NCBI GenBank assembly: GCA_030770545.1
Contig: CM061091.1
Span: 5,773,501 to 5,837,500 of the forward strand
Direction: 5' to 3'
Source of the DNA: Macropodus opercularis
Taxonomy: Eukaryota > Chordata > Actinopteri > Anabantiformes > Osphronemidae
DNA: 64,000 bases
Position numbers and translations under genes: made by a program. Position 1 is the first letter of the stretch. Every line of letters begins with the position of its first letter. Shown here in pieces: positions 52,977 to 64,000 of this stretch. A model generated the notes under the pieces. The model saw only the letters and a list, made by a program, of their open reading frames with translations. It searched no databases and was not told the DNA's origin.

Positions 52977-55900
52977 ATGGCCTCTGGCTCTAGCTTTGCT
53001 CCTCCAAAACTCTCCGACTTCATCCTCACAGAGCGGCTGGGCAGTGGCACCTATGCTATAGTGTACAAAGCCTACAGAAAGGTGAGGGGAAACTTAACAA
53101 AACGTCAGAATCTGCTGCCTGTTTTGTCGTTGTGTTTATCGCTTGATTTTCTTGTTCAGCAGTGACATTTACTTGCCTACACTTACCTACTTGAAAGTTA
53201 AATTTAGTTCTTGTTTCCTGACTGCGCTGTTGCAGGGAGACAGCCGAGAAGTGGTTGCAGTGAAGGTGGTTGGGAAGAAGACTCTAAACAAAGCCTCTAC
53301 TGAAAACCTGCTCACAGAAATTGAAATCCTCAAGACTGTGCGCCACCCTCATATAGTTCAGCTTAAAGACTTTCAGGTAAGATATTTTGTTTTACATTTA
53401 TTCAAGCTTATGCACTGAATGAATAAGATAACATTTCCTCTCCACAAAATCTGACGTTTTCATACATTTTTAAACAACTTTGATGATCTATGCTTTGTTT
53501 GAGACCATATAATCACTATGATGTAATAAGTAGAGAATGTAATAACTTTGTACCCAAAACTGAATAAGCAAACAAAAAAGTAACAAAGGAATTCATCTAA
53601 AGTTTCTGATTTGTGTTCTCGCTATAGTGGGATGCTGAGAATATTTATTTGATCTTGGAATGGTGTTCTGGTGGAGATCTCTCTCAGTTCATTCGTAGTC
53701 GCAGGATTCTGCCTGAGAGGGTGGCTCGACGTTTCCTTCAGCAGATTGGTGAGTCATCTGTAGACCTGAATAAAGTATTTTTGCACATACATTTTCTTTT
53801 TACTTATACAAAATTATATTTGGGGATTAACATCAGATCATCATGTCCATGCCATGTTTTTATTTGTTTTTTAATCTAATGAAATAAAATACAGTTTTGG
53901 TGGTGTATATATATATATGTAGCGGGAGGGACTGATATGGGTTTACTCTGTCTTTCCTAACTGTGTTTTTGCTTATTTGTAACCACAATCAGCCTGTGCT
54001 CTCCAGTTTCTTCATGAGCGAAACATCTCACATCTGGATTTGAAACCTCAGAATATTCTGCTTTGTGGCTCTGTCCTCAAACTAGCAGGTAATTTAATGA
54101 CTGCTAACACAATAACAGTCACATAGTCGTACATCTAATTAAAAATGTGATAGTGTGATTTTACAAAAGACAGTCGTTTGCTAATGTATTTAGTTATGCA
54201 ACATGACACTACCTGTTTAGTTTAGTTTATAGCTAAATAGTAAGGCAGTATTAGGAAGATTATATCCACAGTGGTAATTCACAGTGAACATGTTACTCTC
54301 ACTTGCTCTCAGATTTTGGGTTTGCCCAGTACATGTCACCATGGGATGAGCAGAGTGCCCTGAGAGGTTCTCCTCTTTACATGGCTCCTGAAATGGTGTG
54401 CCGACATCAGTACGACTCCAGGGTCGACCTGTGGTCAGTGGGAGTTATTCTCTATGGTGAGGGCTTTCTGTTTACCTTTTAATTTCACCTAGTTTACCGG
54501 GTTGATTAAGAAGCAAGGGGTTAATGTTATGTTTCTTCTTTTTTGAATATTCATTGCCCAAAGCATTCCCATAAAAGGCAACAACATGACTGCCCATTAA
54601 TAATCTCCAACATGCCCTATTTATTTAGCAATAAAAACTAATCAGTTGACTAGCTTTGCAGGTAGGAAAGAGAATGATTAATAGACCATAAAACAATTGC
54701 ACCATAAATCATAAATGGCAGCCTGGCTTGTCACAGTTTAGTGGTATAGTAATTGGGCAACAATAGTGTGCTGTGTGGAGCTTGTAGGCCAAATGTAATT
54801 AGCAAACTATGCTGAGCGTGTCCAACTAAAATCCAGCATCATTCATGTTTGCTTTAATTCAAGAGGTACTCAAAATGTGAAGGTGAATCTGTGTGAAGCC
54901 CTGAAAATGTAGTACCACCTATAGCTTTTACCTTATCAAGGATTCACATAATGGATTACGGTTAGTAACACTAAATCTAAATGCAGCATTTGATTTAGTA
55001 ACAATAGAGCTCCACAGGGCCCCTTTAGTGTAGCTACAGCAAGATCATTTTCAAATGAAAGCATTACCTAAAACAAAGCTAATCTAAACTAGCTACGTAA
55101 TTACCACTGATTTATTTATTTTTTTACATTATTCTACTCAACGTTGTCTGTGTTCATATAGAGGCGCTGTTTGGACGAGCACCATTTGCATCAAAATCCT
55201 ATTCTGAGTTAGTAGAGAAGATCCGAAGTAACCAGCCTATTGAGGTAAGTGAGCAAAGATACAAAGGTATCTCACTGGTGAAAGTGCTGGACTGAGACTG
55301 TTAACTATTCTCCAGAAAAAATACACATGCAGTGCAATCAGCCAAGAATAACATACAAGTATGTTATTGGAAGCTTTGCTGTATGTAACTTAAGAGATCA
55401 TGTTAAAATCATATGATCTGTCTGTCCAACTACTTGGACTTTTTCAGACTTTATTTGTGAATGTTACCTCTAAAACCACTAGGTGGCACATGGTCACACA
55501 TTACTCTTGTCTTCCATAAGTCTGCTGTTACTAAAGGCTACTAAACTCTACTAGCCTCTGCAGCATTTAATGCCATGCTTAGGAGTAGAAATCAATACAA
55601 ATTTATGCTTTAGGCTTTATGCATATACAATCATCATTCATCAGTGATCAAGTCTGTATAATATATTCTGATATGAAAGGTGTTGCAATGTATACATATT
55701 CTATATTAATATATTTTAAAATAAATGTGGAATTTTAAATACTTAAAGACTTTCTTATATGTTGTAGTTATGTCTTTTTCCTGATTAGCTTTGTGCAAGT
55801 CCAGTTTGCAGTGTGACATAAGGAGAAGTGTACATTAGTGATGTCTCCATCACTAATGTACACTTCTTTTTCAAAACATTTGAGTGAGTGAGTGTGTGTA

Positions 55901-58900
55901 TGTGACTAGCACTAAACTTTGGGTCAGTAGATCAGTGTTCTTCAACCTTTTTTGAGCCAAGGTAAATTTGTTCAATGAAAAAAATCACAAGGCACACCAC
56001 GAACCGAAAGCTGATATCCTGGTGGGAATTGAAGAAAGACGCATACGAAGCTCTTCCTCTCGCTCTTTTTTTAGTTTTGATAGCAGTCAGGCTTGAGAAG
56101 CTCAGCTCACACAGATATGTTGTGGAAAATTGGAGCAATGTCAAAATAGCTTTGTTTGCCAGAATGGGAAACTCCTTGGCAGCAGCCAAAAACTGTCTAA
56201 AGGTAGATCAGCAAACCTTAGCTTTAAACCACGATTTTGTCTCAGTTCATTTAGTTCGTCCTGCTCCTGCAGAGTCATGGCCTTTCCAACAACTGATGTT
56301 GAGCCATATGGTTCTCTAACCCAGTCAAGGCATTCAGTGAAGGCTGAAAAGAAATAAAATGACATGTTCTCCTTCAAGAGTTTTCAGATGTTCACCTATT
56401 GTCTTGCACAATGCAGCAATGTTAACATCTTACCATTTCTTGATGAATGGGGACATTTCAAGGTTGCCACTTTCCACATGTTGTTGCCAGAGTTGCACCT
56501 TTGAATGGAATCCATTTATTTTATCTGTACTTGTAAGCAAGTTTAAATTTCTCGTCTCAAAGTACAAGGCAGTTAGCTACACGATTACTCTGATCACTAA
56601 ACAGACACTGGACAATGTTATTTGCAGACAATAATTTAATTATTTAATAATTTTATTTTTTTAATAATTAATTCGTTTTCAAAAAATGTTTTTTAGCCCA
56701 TTAGGTGAAATTGAATATTTTCCCACGGCACACTAGTGTGGTTGAAAAACACTGCAGTAGATTACATCAGAGTATGGTCCACTACCTGAGGATTCACATA
56801 AAGAGCTTTAAGGGCATCTTTTGACAGAAAGTTACACGAGACTAGACTGTGTTTGGCAACAGTCTACTGTCCTTTTACTTGAACAGTCCTGTGGACTAAG
56901 TGCAACATAATAAGGTCATGCTTTGTGCATCAGTTGCCTCCTGGGGCCAGGGTATCCAAGGACTGCAGAGACCTTCTTTTGCGTCTGCTAGAGAGAAATC
57001 CAGATGCCCGGATCACTTTTGCGGAGTTCTTCACGCATCCTTTTGTGGACTTGGAGCACATGCCAAGTGCGGAAAGCCTAGGGAAAGCGGTAAGTGAAGA
57101 AGAAGAAAGGACAGTATGTACTAGTGTGTGTGAATACTGCAGATGACCATAAATAGCACATTTATGATTGACTGAGGACATGCACACATATGTGTTCATG
57201 CCTGCCCTACATGTGCCTTCGTGCATTACTCTATGTGCACAAGCAATGCATTTACATTCAGCGAAGCCTGTTTGTGTTTCTTCTTTTCAGAAAGAGCTCG
57301 TCATGAAGGCTGTTCAGAAGGACCAAGAGGGGGAGAGGCCTGCTGCTCTGTCTCTGTACCGCAGTGCCCTTGAGCACTTCGTCCCTGCTATTCACTGTAA
57401 GAACAACATTCACTTCCGTATCCTGTCTGTGGCTTAACCTTTTCAACAGTACACTACCTTTAATGCACCACAGTAAACCAGCAACTTAAACTTACGGAAT
57501 GTACAACTAAAATGTTTTTTATCCTCACCCTTTCCAGACGAGATGGACAGGCAGCGTAAAGAAGCTCTCAGGCAGAAGGTAGGCCTGAAAACAGTCTATA
57601 CGGTGTGGATGGAGAGCGTGGTTGACGTGAATAAGTTGAGTCAATGTAAGAGGACTTCCCACAGGTCAGCCAGTACGTGTCCAGAGCCGAGGAGCTGAAA
57701 GCCCTGGTGGACTCCGACAACAGACTGAGCTTTGAGGAGGCCAGAACCTCCAGAGATGTCCTCCGAGGTAACAAACACAGCTCAGTGCACAGCCAGTGCT
57801 GCTTTATGGGGGCCTTAGACTTGCAGTACATCCAAAGTGCCGTGACAAAATGTGTGGGGAAGTTAAATATCATTATTTTTATGGCACTGGCAGCATTGTT
57901 CACGATCCCTTTTAGCCTCTAAAAAGTCCCCACTTTACAGCTATCAGACCAAAAACATTACATTGCCTCCACCATGCTTGAGTCTTGTCAAATATTATTT
58001 ATGAAATAGATATTCCAATGTATTTGTCTTCATGCTTTGCTGTACACTGGGGCTTTCCACACTTTTGTCTATTCTAATGTGCTTTTCTTTCAAAAACAAG
58101 ATGATTTTCAGTGACCCCAAACTTGAATGGTAGAAATTTAAAAATATGCTTTTGTGAGGAATGCTGTATGTTTTATAAACCCAACGTATAAGAGAATGCG
58201 GAAATGATGACCGCTACAGTTTGGTGTTGTTTAGTCAAAATGTAAGCTAAATGTAGTGTTTTCTGTTTTCCTACTCTGTCAGAAATGTCTCGTAATCAAC
58301 CTCGATTGATGGCTGCTTTGGACATGGCCTCCACTGCCATTGCTAAGGTTAGAGCGGTTTGAAGATGGCACTGTTAAACTCTCTCATTGGTCCTGCTTGA
58401 CTGGTAAAACAAACACATCTATATAGCAGTTTTGTTCGATAGATTTCTGTTTGAATATATGTTTCTGTCTTTTGTGCTTCTGCCGCTGACAACTAAAACA
58501 TTTAAGAGCGAAACATAAATAATCAAATTTGAAGAAACAGCCTATCAGTATAAAGTTAATTGATTTATTTAAGGACGGTTCAGCTTTTTGTGTGAGCTGT
58601 GCACCAGCTATTTGCGGTCTTGTTTATATCCTGTTGTAGGAAGAGAGTGGATTGGATGATCATGAGGCCTTGGACGTCTACCAACAGTGCTTAGGAGAGC
58701 TATTGTTAGCCTTAGCAGGTAAATAAACTGTTTTCTTTTTTATATTTACCATAGAAGGTAGGTTCTGTCCATTGTTCTGTGTTATATCAAGACACTGCTA
58801 AGAAATTTAGATCACAAAGTTGCAGCACACCCCAATCACATCCTAGCAATGGCTGTGTGTTTGTGTGTGCACATGTATCATTAGACAGACAGGATATGAG

Positions 58901-61900
58901 ATACTAGCAGACTACTACTACTACTACTACTACTAATACTAGAGCATGTGATCTGGAGGGGCCAGCAGGTAGTCAGTGTAGTTAGAATACCAACAGTAAC
59001 AAAGATGAACATGAAACAAAATGTGTTGGAGAGTCGGTACATATGCTTCCATTTAACTGGAAGCAGATTTAGAGACTTTAAATATGAAAAGGAGAGGGAT
59101 TCATTTTGAAATGTAGAAAATAACTTGGAGAAAGTGATTTTGTGAAGCGAAAAGCAAACTGTTGAAGACAGACCGAGTGAAGCAATAGATCTGGAGAGAA
59201 CCATTGGCTCTTAATAAACGACAGACAGAGGAACTACAGAAGAGACTCCAGTATTTTGCTATGCGGCCTGGCGTCCATTAGGCTGGGCTCATGAGCTCAT
59301 CTGGATGATTGGCCTAATGGAAGAGGTGGGATAGAGTGATCCAGATGTGGTTTTGAGCTGGGATGAGACCCGGTGCCAGCGCCCTGTGTGTGGTATGAGA
59401 GCCCTGCCATCTGCTTTCCATTTATGTAGCACACTTCATTTCTTTGTGTTATTACACACTGGAAACAAACAAAAACTATTACCTCTGAAATGGAACAGGA
59501 TCACTAATCTAATCTAATCTAATCATACAGCCATACTCTGAAATTCATTGAGTTGCTGGTAATACTTTTTTCATAACACATATTCAATATCTTTACTTTT
59601 TTATTTCATTTATTCATGTTGCCTTAACATAAACCCGTTTTGTGCGGTTTAGCAGCTATTTATGGTTAAATGATCAACCACACATTCAGTGGAAAACTCA
59701 GTATTACATAAGTCCCTTAGCTTCAACAGGACGCTTTGTAAGTTTAAGACTTGAAATAGCTAAGAATCTAGAAACGTATCTATGTATATTATAGCTGGAG
59801 GGGCTGATTCTGTTTTAAAAAAGTACACCTGAAGTTATTTGTGAGAGTCTTTCAGATGTGCCATCATGTCAGTGGATCAAACTAACCAGCCTCTCTCTTC
59901 AGGATGAGGGAGCCTTGCTGTGTGGCACAGCAGACACCACCAGAGGGAATGTGGGGAGAAAACATTGGCTCTTTGTTTAGCTAAGAGTTTTTTTCATTGC
60001 ACTGCTTCCCAACATGCCTCGCAACCAATGTGCCCTGCTCCTCCTTTCCTCCCTCTTCTCTCTCTGTCACTCTCCCCTCTGGGACGTGAAAACACTGGTT
60101 TACATTAAAATCATTTCCCCCCTAGAGGCCCCACTCTATCCAATCCAAAAATCCAATCTAGCAGTACATCTATTCCTGAACAAACAAGGTAATTGGGTAG
60201 TGAACTCTCTTCTGCCTTCCTCGTCTGTTCTCATTATTATTGTCTTTTTCTTTGTGAGTCAGCTGAGCCTCAGGGCCGCAAGAGAGAGCTGCTCCACAGT
60301 GAGGTGAGTGGGTGACAAAGAGCTTGTGCTTACAGCCATCAGCTGATCACTGATCAGTAACTGCATCACACCTGCTAGTGCTGCTCCACTACCAAAGATC
60401 AAATAATGGAATATTATGAATAATATCAGTCACGTATGTTTTTCATTCAGCTACAATTACAAAAAAAGCAGTCAGGGTTCACTAACTGATGAGAATCAAT
60501 TCATGTCCCTAACTGTTGGAAGCCAAACCTAGAACTAACACAGCTCATGTTGTACAGCAGACCAGAAACAAATGACTTCAAACTGATTTTGTTTGTTGGG
60601 AGTGTAACTAAAAATCTTACTGCTAGACATGTCCATCTACCTTTTTTGTAGCACTGACAGGACTTTTCCTGTAGACACCCACAGGAACATAGTTGCATAA
60701 AGGCTACATTTTGATGGTCCAGTGAGGATTCTAGTATTAATATTCTGCGTTCCCAAACACATGGAAAGAACTTGTGCATGTCTGCCATTAATGCTTTAAG
60801 CTCTTTTGTGCTTGTACATTGTTTAGTCCATAACTAAGCCTACACCAGACAACAGTATTTTGCTAACAAACCCCCCAAAGGGGAATGGGGGGCTTTGAGT
60901 GGGCCTCATAGACCTCCCTATTTGAAGTTTTATGGGTGCTTGTCTTAAGTAAATTCAGATGCGGCTGTAATAATCTAACGCAGCATTAAGGAAGCGGGTG
61001 GGGGATTCGAACGAAAGCATGTGTGGATGTGAGAACCAAAAAAAAAGGCAACATATGCTGCCACGACTGGCCTCCATGTGTGTTCATATCTACTACAGAG
61101 CACAGTTTAGACTCTTAAAGCCGCAATTTAATATCCTGACATGTGAGCCACTGTTCTAATCCTGTATGTTGATATAGTATCTTTAGAACTGAACATACAC
61201 AAGGTCTCTCTACTCGGACCTGTGTTTTAGCCTAAGTTGCATGAAGGTTATCGATATGGCCTATATATCTTCAACAGTTCTTCCACATTTATTATACTTA
61301 GTGATTAAAGGAATTGTGATTAAAGCACTGTGACTAAATATAGCTGGTCAGAGCAAGATACTAAAAACCTGTGGACAGAGTGAATATCACAGCATATGGG
61401 TGTTTCGCCAAGACATTGCGTAAAACAGATTAGCCCTTCCATCATTATGCCCCTCAGATGTTACCATAGAAATACTCAAGAGGGCTCGCTGTGTATTCTG
61501 ACATAGTGGTGATACAACCAGGGATGAGATGCAGCCAGGAAACTTCATCATTACCAGAAGACTGATTACCACAGTAAAGAACACCCTCAAGCATACGATG
61601 ACAGCAGTTACTGCTTGCACATGTGTGCCATATGAAATGTTTGAATAAATTAGCAGAGGGAGCATGAAGCAGATCAGTTTAATTTGATTTGAACCTGGCA
61701 TCTATGCCTGCATGCATCTTAAAGTTAACGCGTTTCCCACTACACAAAGAGTTTACGGTAAACAAGAACAACTCGTTAAAAAAATGCATCTGCCAACTAA
61801 CGGTACATTTGGAGCAGGTTTATACACTAAAGCCAATTAAAGTAATAAAGGGTATTTCACTTATCATCAATCATCAATAAACTGAAATTCTAAAGATTCT

Positions 61901-63448
61901 ACAAAACGTGTTGAGAGTTAAGTTGCCTCTAACTTACATATATTTTAATTTTATGTTTTTTTATCAGATTAAAAGTTTGATGACTAGAGCTGAATACCTC
62001 AAAAAGCATATCAAGGTAAACCTGTGTTTTTTATGTTTGGACAATACTACATGTACTGTTATTATAAAAGGATTGTGATGATAATGTTTAATAAAAGATA
62101 TTGTTAGATTATCATGAACAATGTGATCATTATCTGTATTTATCTGTACAGGCTTTGCTGTTTTGGTTTCAGTTTTTGGTGATGTCTTCCATATGTTTGT
62201 GTTTTAGATGCAGGAGACTCAGAGGGATGCGTCTGTGGATCGAGAAACTCTTACAGACTCTTTGAGAAGCTGTGAGTTTCCCCGCTGTGTTGCATAAACT
62301 ATTCCACTGCCTTTTAGTGTGTTTTTGAAGACTTTGCACTCGTACTGATTGGTGACTATAGGGAGGTTTGGTATTTAAAGGCGGAGAGTGTTAAGTGAGA
62401 AATAACCGCCTCGAGTTGTAATGAAACGTCCTTTCAGTGAAGGGTATTCCACTTGTAAAATATAAGCCATTCTCTTGCTGTGCTGGCCACCCTGCAGGAC
62501 TGTCTGGCTCTTTGATTTCATTTCAGTGCGGCCCAGGGCTGCTCTGTCCTCTGCCCTCTTGTAAAGTCCACCTTGTGAAAGTTAGACTTGTTGCTAGCAA
62601 AGACACTCCTAACACACAAACACCAGAAGCGTCATCAGCACACACTCACTCGTACACTTCATTCCTTCCACATACTCGCATGGAAATGTGTCTTTAATAG
62701 TGTTTTTCACTGTTTTGCTGCATCAGTGTAATGTCTGCAGCACACATGCTGTGTTACGGCACCTTATTTTTACGGTTTTAAGCATTTGATGATGATGTTC
62801 TTGACGTACACAAAACCTGAAAGTTTCCTCTTTAAAATGACAATGTCCCCCATATACACGTCAAATCTTTTCAACTAATGGAACCTCTTCTCGCATACTC
62901 TGGCATAAAGTGATGAGCCTCAACCGAGCCTCACTCAATCTCTCCTGGCCTACGTCTGTACACACATATTCTTTATTTACTGGCTCTAGCCCCTAGATGG
63001 ATAGTGGATACCTAAAGCCTAGACAATATCCTGTTCTCAGCAAGAAATTCCTGGGGATTTATGAAAGAAAAATGATGGGGGAAGGGCGCAAATGACTCTA
63101 AGGGCTGCTCACGTTTCATGAAGAACGGCTCCTTATTATGTTGCTGTTATTTTAATAAAACCTCACCACAGTCAGCCATAGTAACTGACTCACAAACTGT
63201 GACGCTAAGGCTTCATAATGATACATAAGGGTTCAGTACAGTTGCTTAAACCTCACTGAACATACATGAGTCCACCGTAAACACAAGTACAGCAATCGCA
63301 CCTCATAAACTGTATATGTGAGCCCAACTGTCTTTATTTCAAATGTAGTAAGTAAGAAATGTAAATTGTTAATGTGTTATAATGTTGAAAATGTGAATCC
63401 TAACACATACCGATCATTTCTGTCTTTTCAGCCTGCTGTTTGCAATAA
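52977..63448 (+). CDS. ulk3: ulk3, unc-51-like serine/threonine kinase 3
   Basis: Kinase that phosphorylates GLI factors in Hedgehog signalling, can induce autophagy, and delays abscission by acting on ESCRT-III. Sixteen coding exons join in frame to 469 residues (human 472): 52977-53081, 53236-53376, 53628-53748, 53993-54088, 54313-54456, 55162-55244, 56934-57089, 57291-57396, 57538-57578, 57665-57767, 58283-58347, 58640-58718, 60263-60303, 61968-62015, 62208-62271, 63432-63448. Kinase domain at about 14-270: glycine loop GSGTYAIVYKA, VAVKVV with the ATP-binding Lys, catalytic loop HLDLKPQN, DFG formed across an exon junction, MAPEM. HLD in place of HRD is a known ULK3 trait. Two MIT domains follow (about 280-348 and 375-445) and bind ESCRT-III tails. 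The last exon codes only CCLQ and stop, similar to the SSCTLQ end of human. Confidence 0.96.
55824..55867. repeat. Perfect inverted repeat (20-bp arms, 4-base loop)
   Basis: Arm 55824-55843 reads AGAAGTGTACATTAGTGATG and arm 55848-55867 is its exact reverse complement, separated by TCTC. It would form a very stable hairpin in RNA or a cruciform in DNA. Pairing does not extend outside the arms. It lies in a ulk3 intron 65 bases to the left of the hAT element's left end. Whether it is a MITE remnant, a microRNA-like hairpin or a local duplication is not clear from sequence. Confidence 0.9.
55925..56762 (-). mobile_element. hAT-family DNA transposon remnant with target-site duplication
   Basis: Element 55933-56754 (822 bases). 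Its ends are 15-base terminal inverted repeats, CAGTGTTCTTCAACC at the left and the complement of CAGTGTTTTTCAACC at the right, differing at one base. Both sides are flanked by the identical 8-base CAGTAGAT (55925-55932 and 56755-56762), the 8-bp duplication expected of hAT elements. On the minus strand it keeps the C-terminal part of a hAT (ZBED5-like) transposase, including the dimerisation motif STTYLCELSFSSLTAIKTKK. The coding part is split by at least one frameshift near 56180 and lacks most of the catalytic domain, so it cannot move by itself. It interrupts no ulk3 exon. Confidence 0.9.
56130..56377 (-). pseudogene. hAT transposase fragment (ZBED5-like), frameshifted
   Basis: Minus-strand segment within the hAT element with the C-terminal transposase pattern: EQDELNELRQNRGLKL, then FADLPLDSFW in one frame, and FPILANKAILTLLQFSTTYL continuing in the next frame (55932-56189). 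The frame changes between about 56150 and 56190. Similar to the carboxyl end of ZBED5/SCAND3-type hAT transposases. The N-terminal two thirds and the BED finger are absent. Confidence 0.75.
57930..58140 (-). mobile_element. Probable Tc1/mariner remnant
   Basis: At 58110-58135 the sequence TTTTCAGTGACCCCAAACTT followed by GAATGGTAG resembles the end of fish Tc1-like elements (GTGACCCCAAACTTTTGAACGGTAGTG), with a small deletion. About 150 bases to the left, the minus strand reads LKHGGGN (around 57965-57985), the conserved HGGG block of Tc1 transposases. The usual distance between the terminus and this block is much longer, so the copy is internally deleted and decayed. The second terminus was not found. 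Lies in ulk3 intron 10. Confidence 0.5.
58719..60262. other. ulk3 intron 12, with simple repeats
   Basis: 1.5 kb intron. Contains an ACT trinucleotide run at 58910-58939 and a short TCTAA pentanucleotide run at about 59506-59524. Nothing else recognised. Confidence 0.6.
58910..58939. repeat. (ACT)n trinucleotide repeat, about 9 units
   Basis: Run of ACT with one imperfect unit (AAT) near its right end, inside a ulk3 intron. Confidence 0.85.
60304..61967. other. ulk3 intron 13, nothing recognised
   Basis: 1.7 kb intron without recognisable elements; frames are short. Confidence 0.5.
62272..63431. other. ulk3 intron 15, nothing recognised
   Basis: 1.2 kb intron before the 17-base last coding exon. 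No element seen. Confidence 0.5.
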
Positions 63449-64000
63449 GCGTGACAACCGTCATAGGGACACGGCTGGGACGCCCCCACTGAGCACCAGA
63501 CTCCCTGACAGTGTCCAGGCTGGACATGGAACTTCTACCTGAGCTTGTTTCTGTTAGGACCTAATTAAAACTGCGTTGTCAGCGAGACGTGGTCAAGGTT
63601 TTGGTTGGAAATGATTTTCTACCAGATCATCTGGTAGGAAGAGAACTGGTGCTTATTGTTGGCTGCTCTTCAGCTGAGGATTTACACATTGGTGAATGTG
63701 AGATTTACTTCCCTGCTCTTTACTTCTGCATTCAGTCTCAAGCCCCTCCTCCCAACACACTGTTGATATGTAAATGCGGGACTGCTCGTATGACAATACC
63801 TTAGTGTCATGGTAAACGAGTTCATCTCCTGCTGAAGCATTTATTTTTGCGTGCAACACCCAGAAATGTTTGGATCACGTCTAAAAACTGTGAAACCCGA
63901 ACAACCAAACAGGAACTTTGACATTAAGTGTCTGAAGAGTTTTGAACTGTAATTTTATTGAGACCTCTGTAAACATGCACGTATTCCTTCATCCCGCTGC
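63449..64000. other. ulk3 3' untranslated region and right edge
   Basis: The 3' untranslated region probably ends just after the ATTAAA at 63564, about 120 bases past the stop. The remaining 400 bases contain no recognised gene. Confidence 0.5.
63564..63569 (+). terminator. Candidate polyadenylation signal ATTAAA, ulk3
   Basis: Variant hexamer about 116 bases past the ulk3 stop. No AATAAA was noticed before the end of the window, so a longer 3' end cannot be excluded. Confidence 0.4.

Larger units (their letters stand above)
55245..56933. other. ulk3 intron 6, with a hairpin and a hAT insertion
   Basis: 1.7 kb intron within the kinase domain coding region. Contains the perfect inverted repeat at 55824-55867 and the hAT element at 55933-56754; the rest is AT-rich. 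Confidence 0.7.

Noticed and set aside
61000..61020. tRNA-like B box (GTTCGAATCC on the minus strand)
   Set aside because: The flanking bases cannot form a T stem, and no A box or acceptor stem lies at the right distance.
1..64000. CRISPR arrays, bacterial operons, toxin genes or integrated viral genomes
   Set aside because: No regularly spaced repeats, operon-like gene packing or viral gene sets are seen; the window is ordinary fish nuclear DNA.

Overview
The window is vertebrate nuclear DNA, almost certainly from a ray-finned (teleost) fish. The genes are split by GT-AG introns into exons of roughly 17 to 300 bases. Their proteins match known vertebrate single-copy families. The intergenic DNA carries CA and TA microsatellites and remnants of hAT, Tc1/mariner-like and LINE elements typical of fish genomes. 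There is no sign of bacterial operons, CRISPR arrays or viral genomes. All exon coordinates below were worked out by hand from splice sites and reading phase, not from transcripts.

Layout from left to right: (1) 120-1788, minus: the 5' end of thsd4 (thrombospondin type-1 domain protein, ADAMTS-like), with three coding exons; the rest lies off the left edge. (2) 1789-6300: spacer with a LINE fragment. (3) 6867-26998, minus: complete lrrc49, 17 coding exons, 749 codons. (4) 27.0-31.4 kb: head-to-head spacer. (5) 31460-35282, plus: complete larp6, 3 coding exons, 515 residues. (6) 36.2-39.1 kb: convergent spacer. (7) 40042-42897, minus: complete tm2d3, 6 exons, 272 residues. (8) 43789-51723, minus: complete tars3 (tarsl2), 19 exons, 805 residues. 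(9) 51724-52976: short divergent promoter region and leader of ulk3. (10) 52977-63448, plus: complete ulk3, 16 coding exons, 469 residues. The two large ulk3 introns near 56 and 58 kb hold a hAT and a probable Tc1 remnant.

Every one of the five complete genes closes in frame across all its exons, so none looks like a pseudogene. The genes do not form one pathway: an extracellular-matrix microfibril protein (thsd4), a tubulin polyglutamylase subunit (lrrc49), a collagen-mRNA binder (larp6), a small two-pass membrane protein tied to Notch signalling (tm2d3), a cytoplasmic threonyl-tRNA synthetase (tars3) and a kinase of Hedgehog signalling, autophagy and abscission (ulk3). In human these genes all lie on chromosome 15 but in separate blocks (LARP6-LRRC49-THSD4; ULK3; TM2D3-TARS3), so here the blocks sit next to each other.

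I did not find a convincing undescribed system. The items most worth a second look are the 190-codon open frame upstream of and in frame with larp6, a perfect 20-bp-arm hairpin in a ulk3 intron, the hAT insertion with a perfect 8-bp target duplication beside it, and the tiny signal-peptide exons of thsd4.
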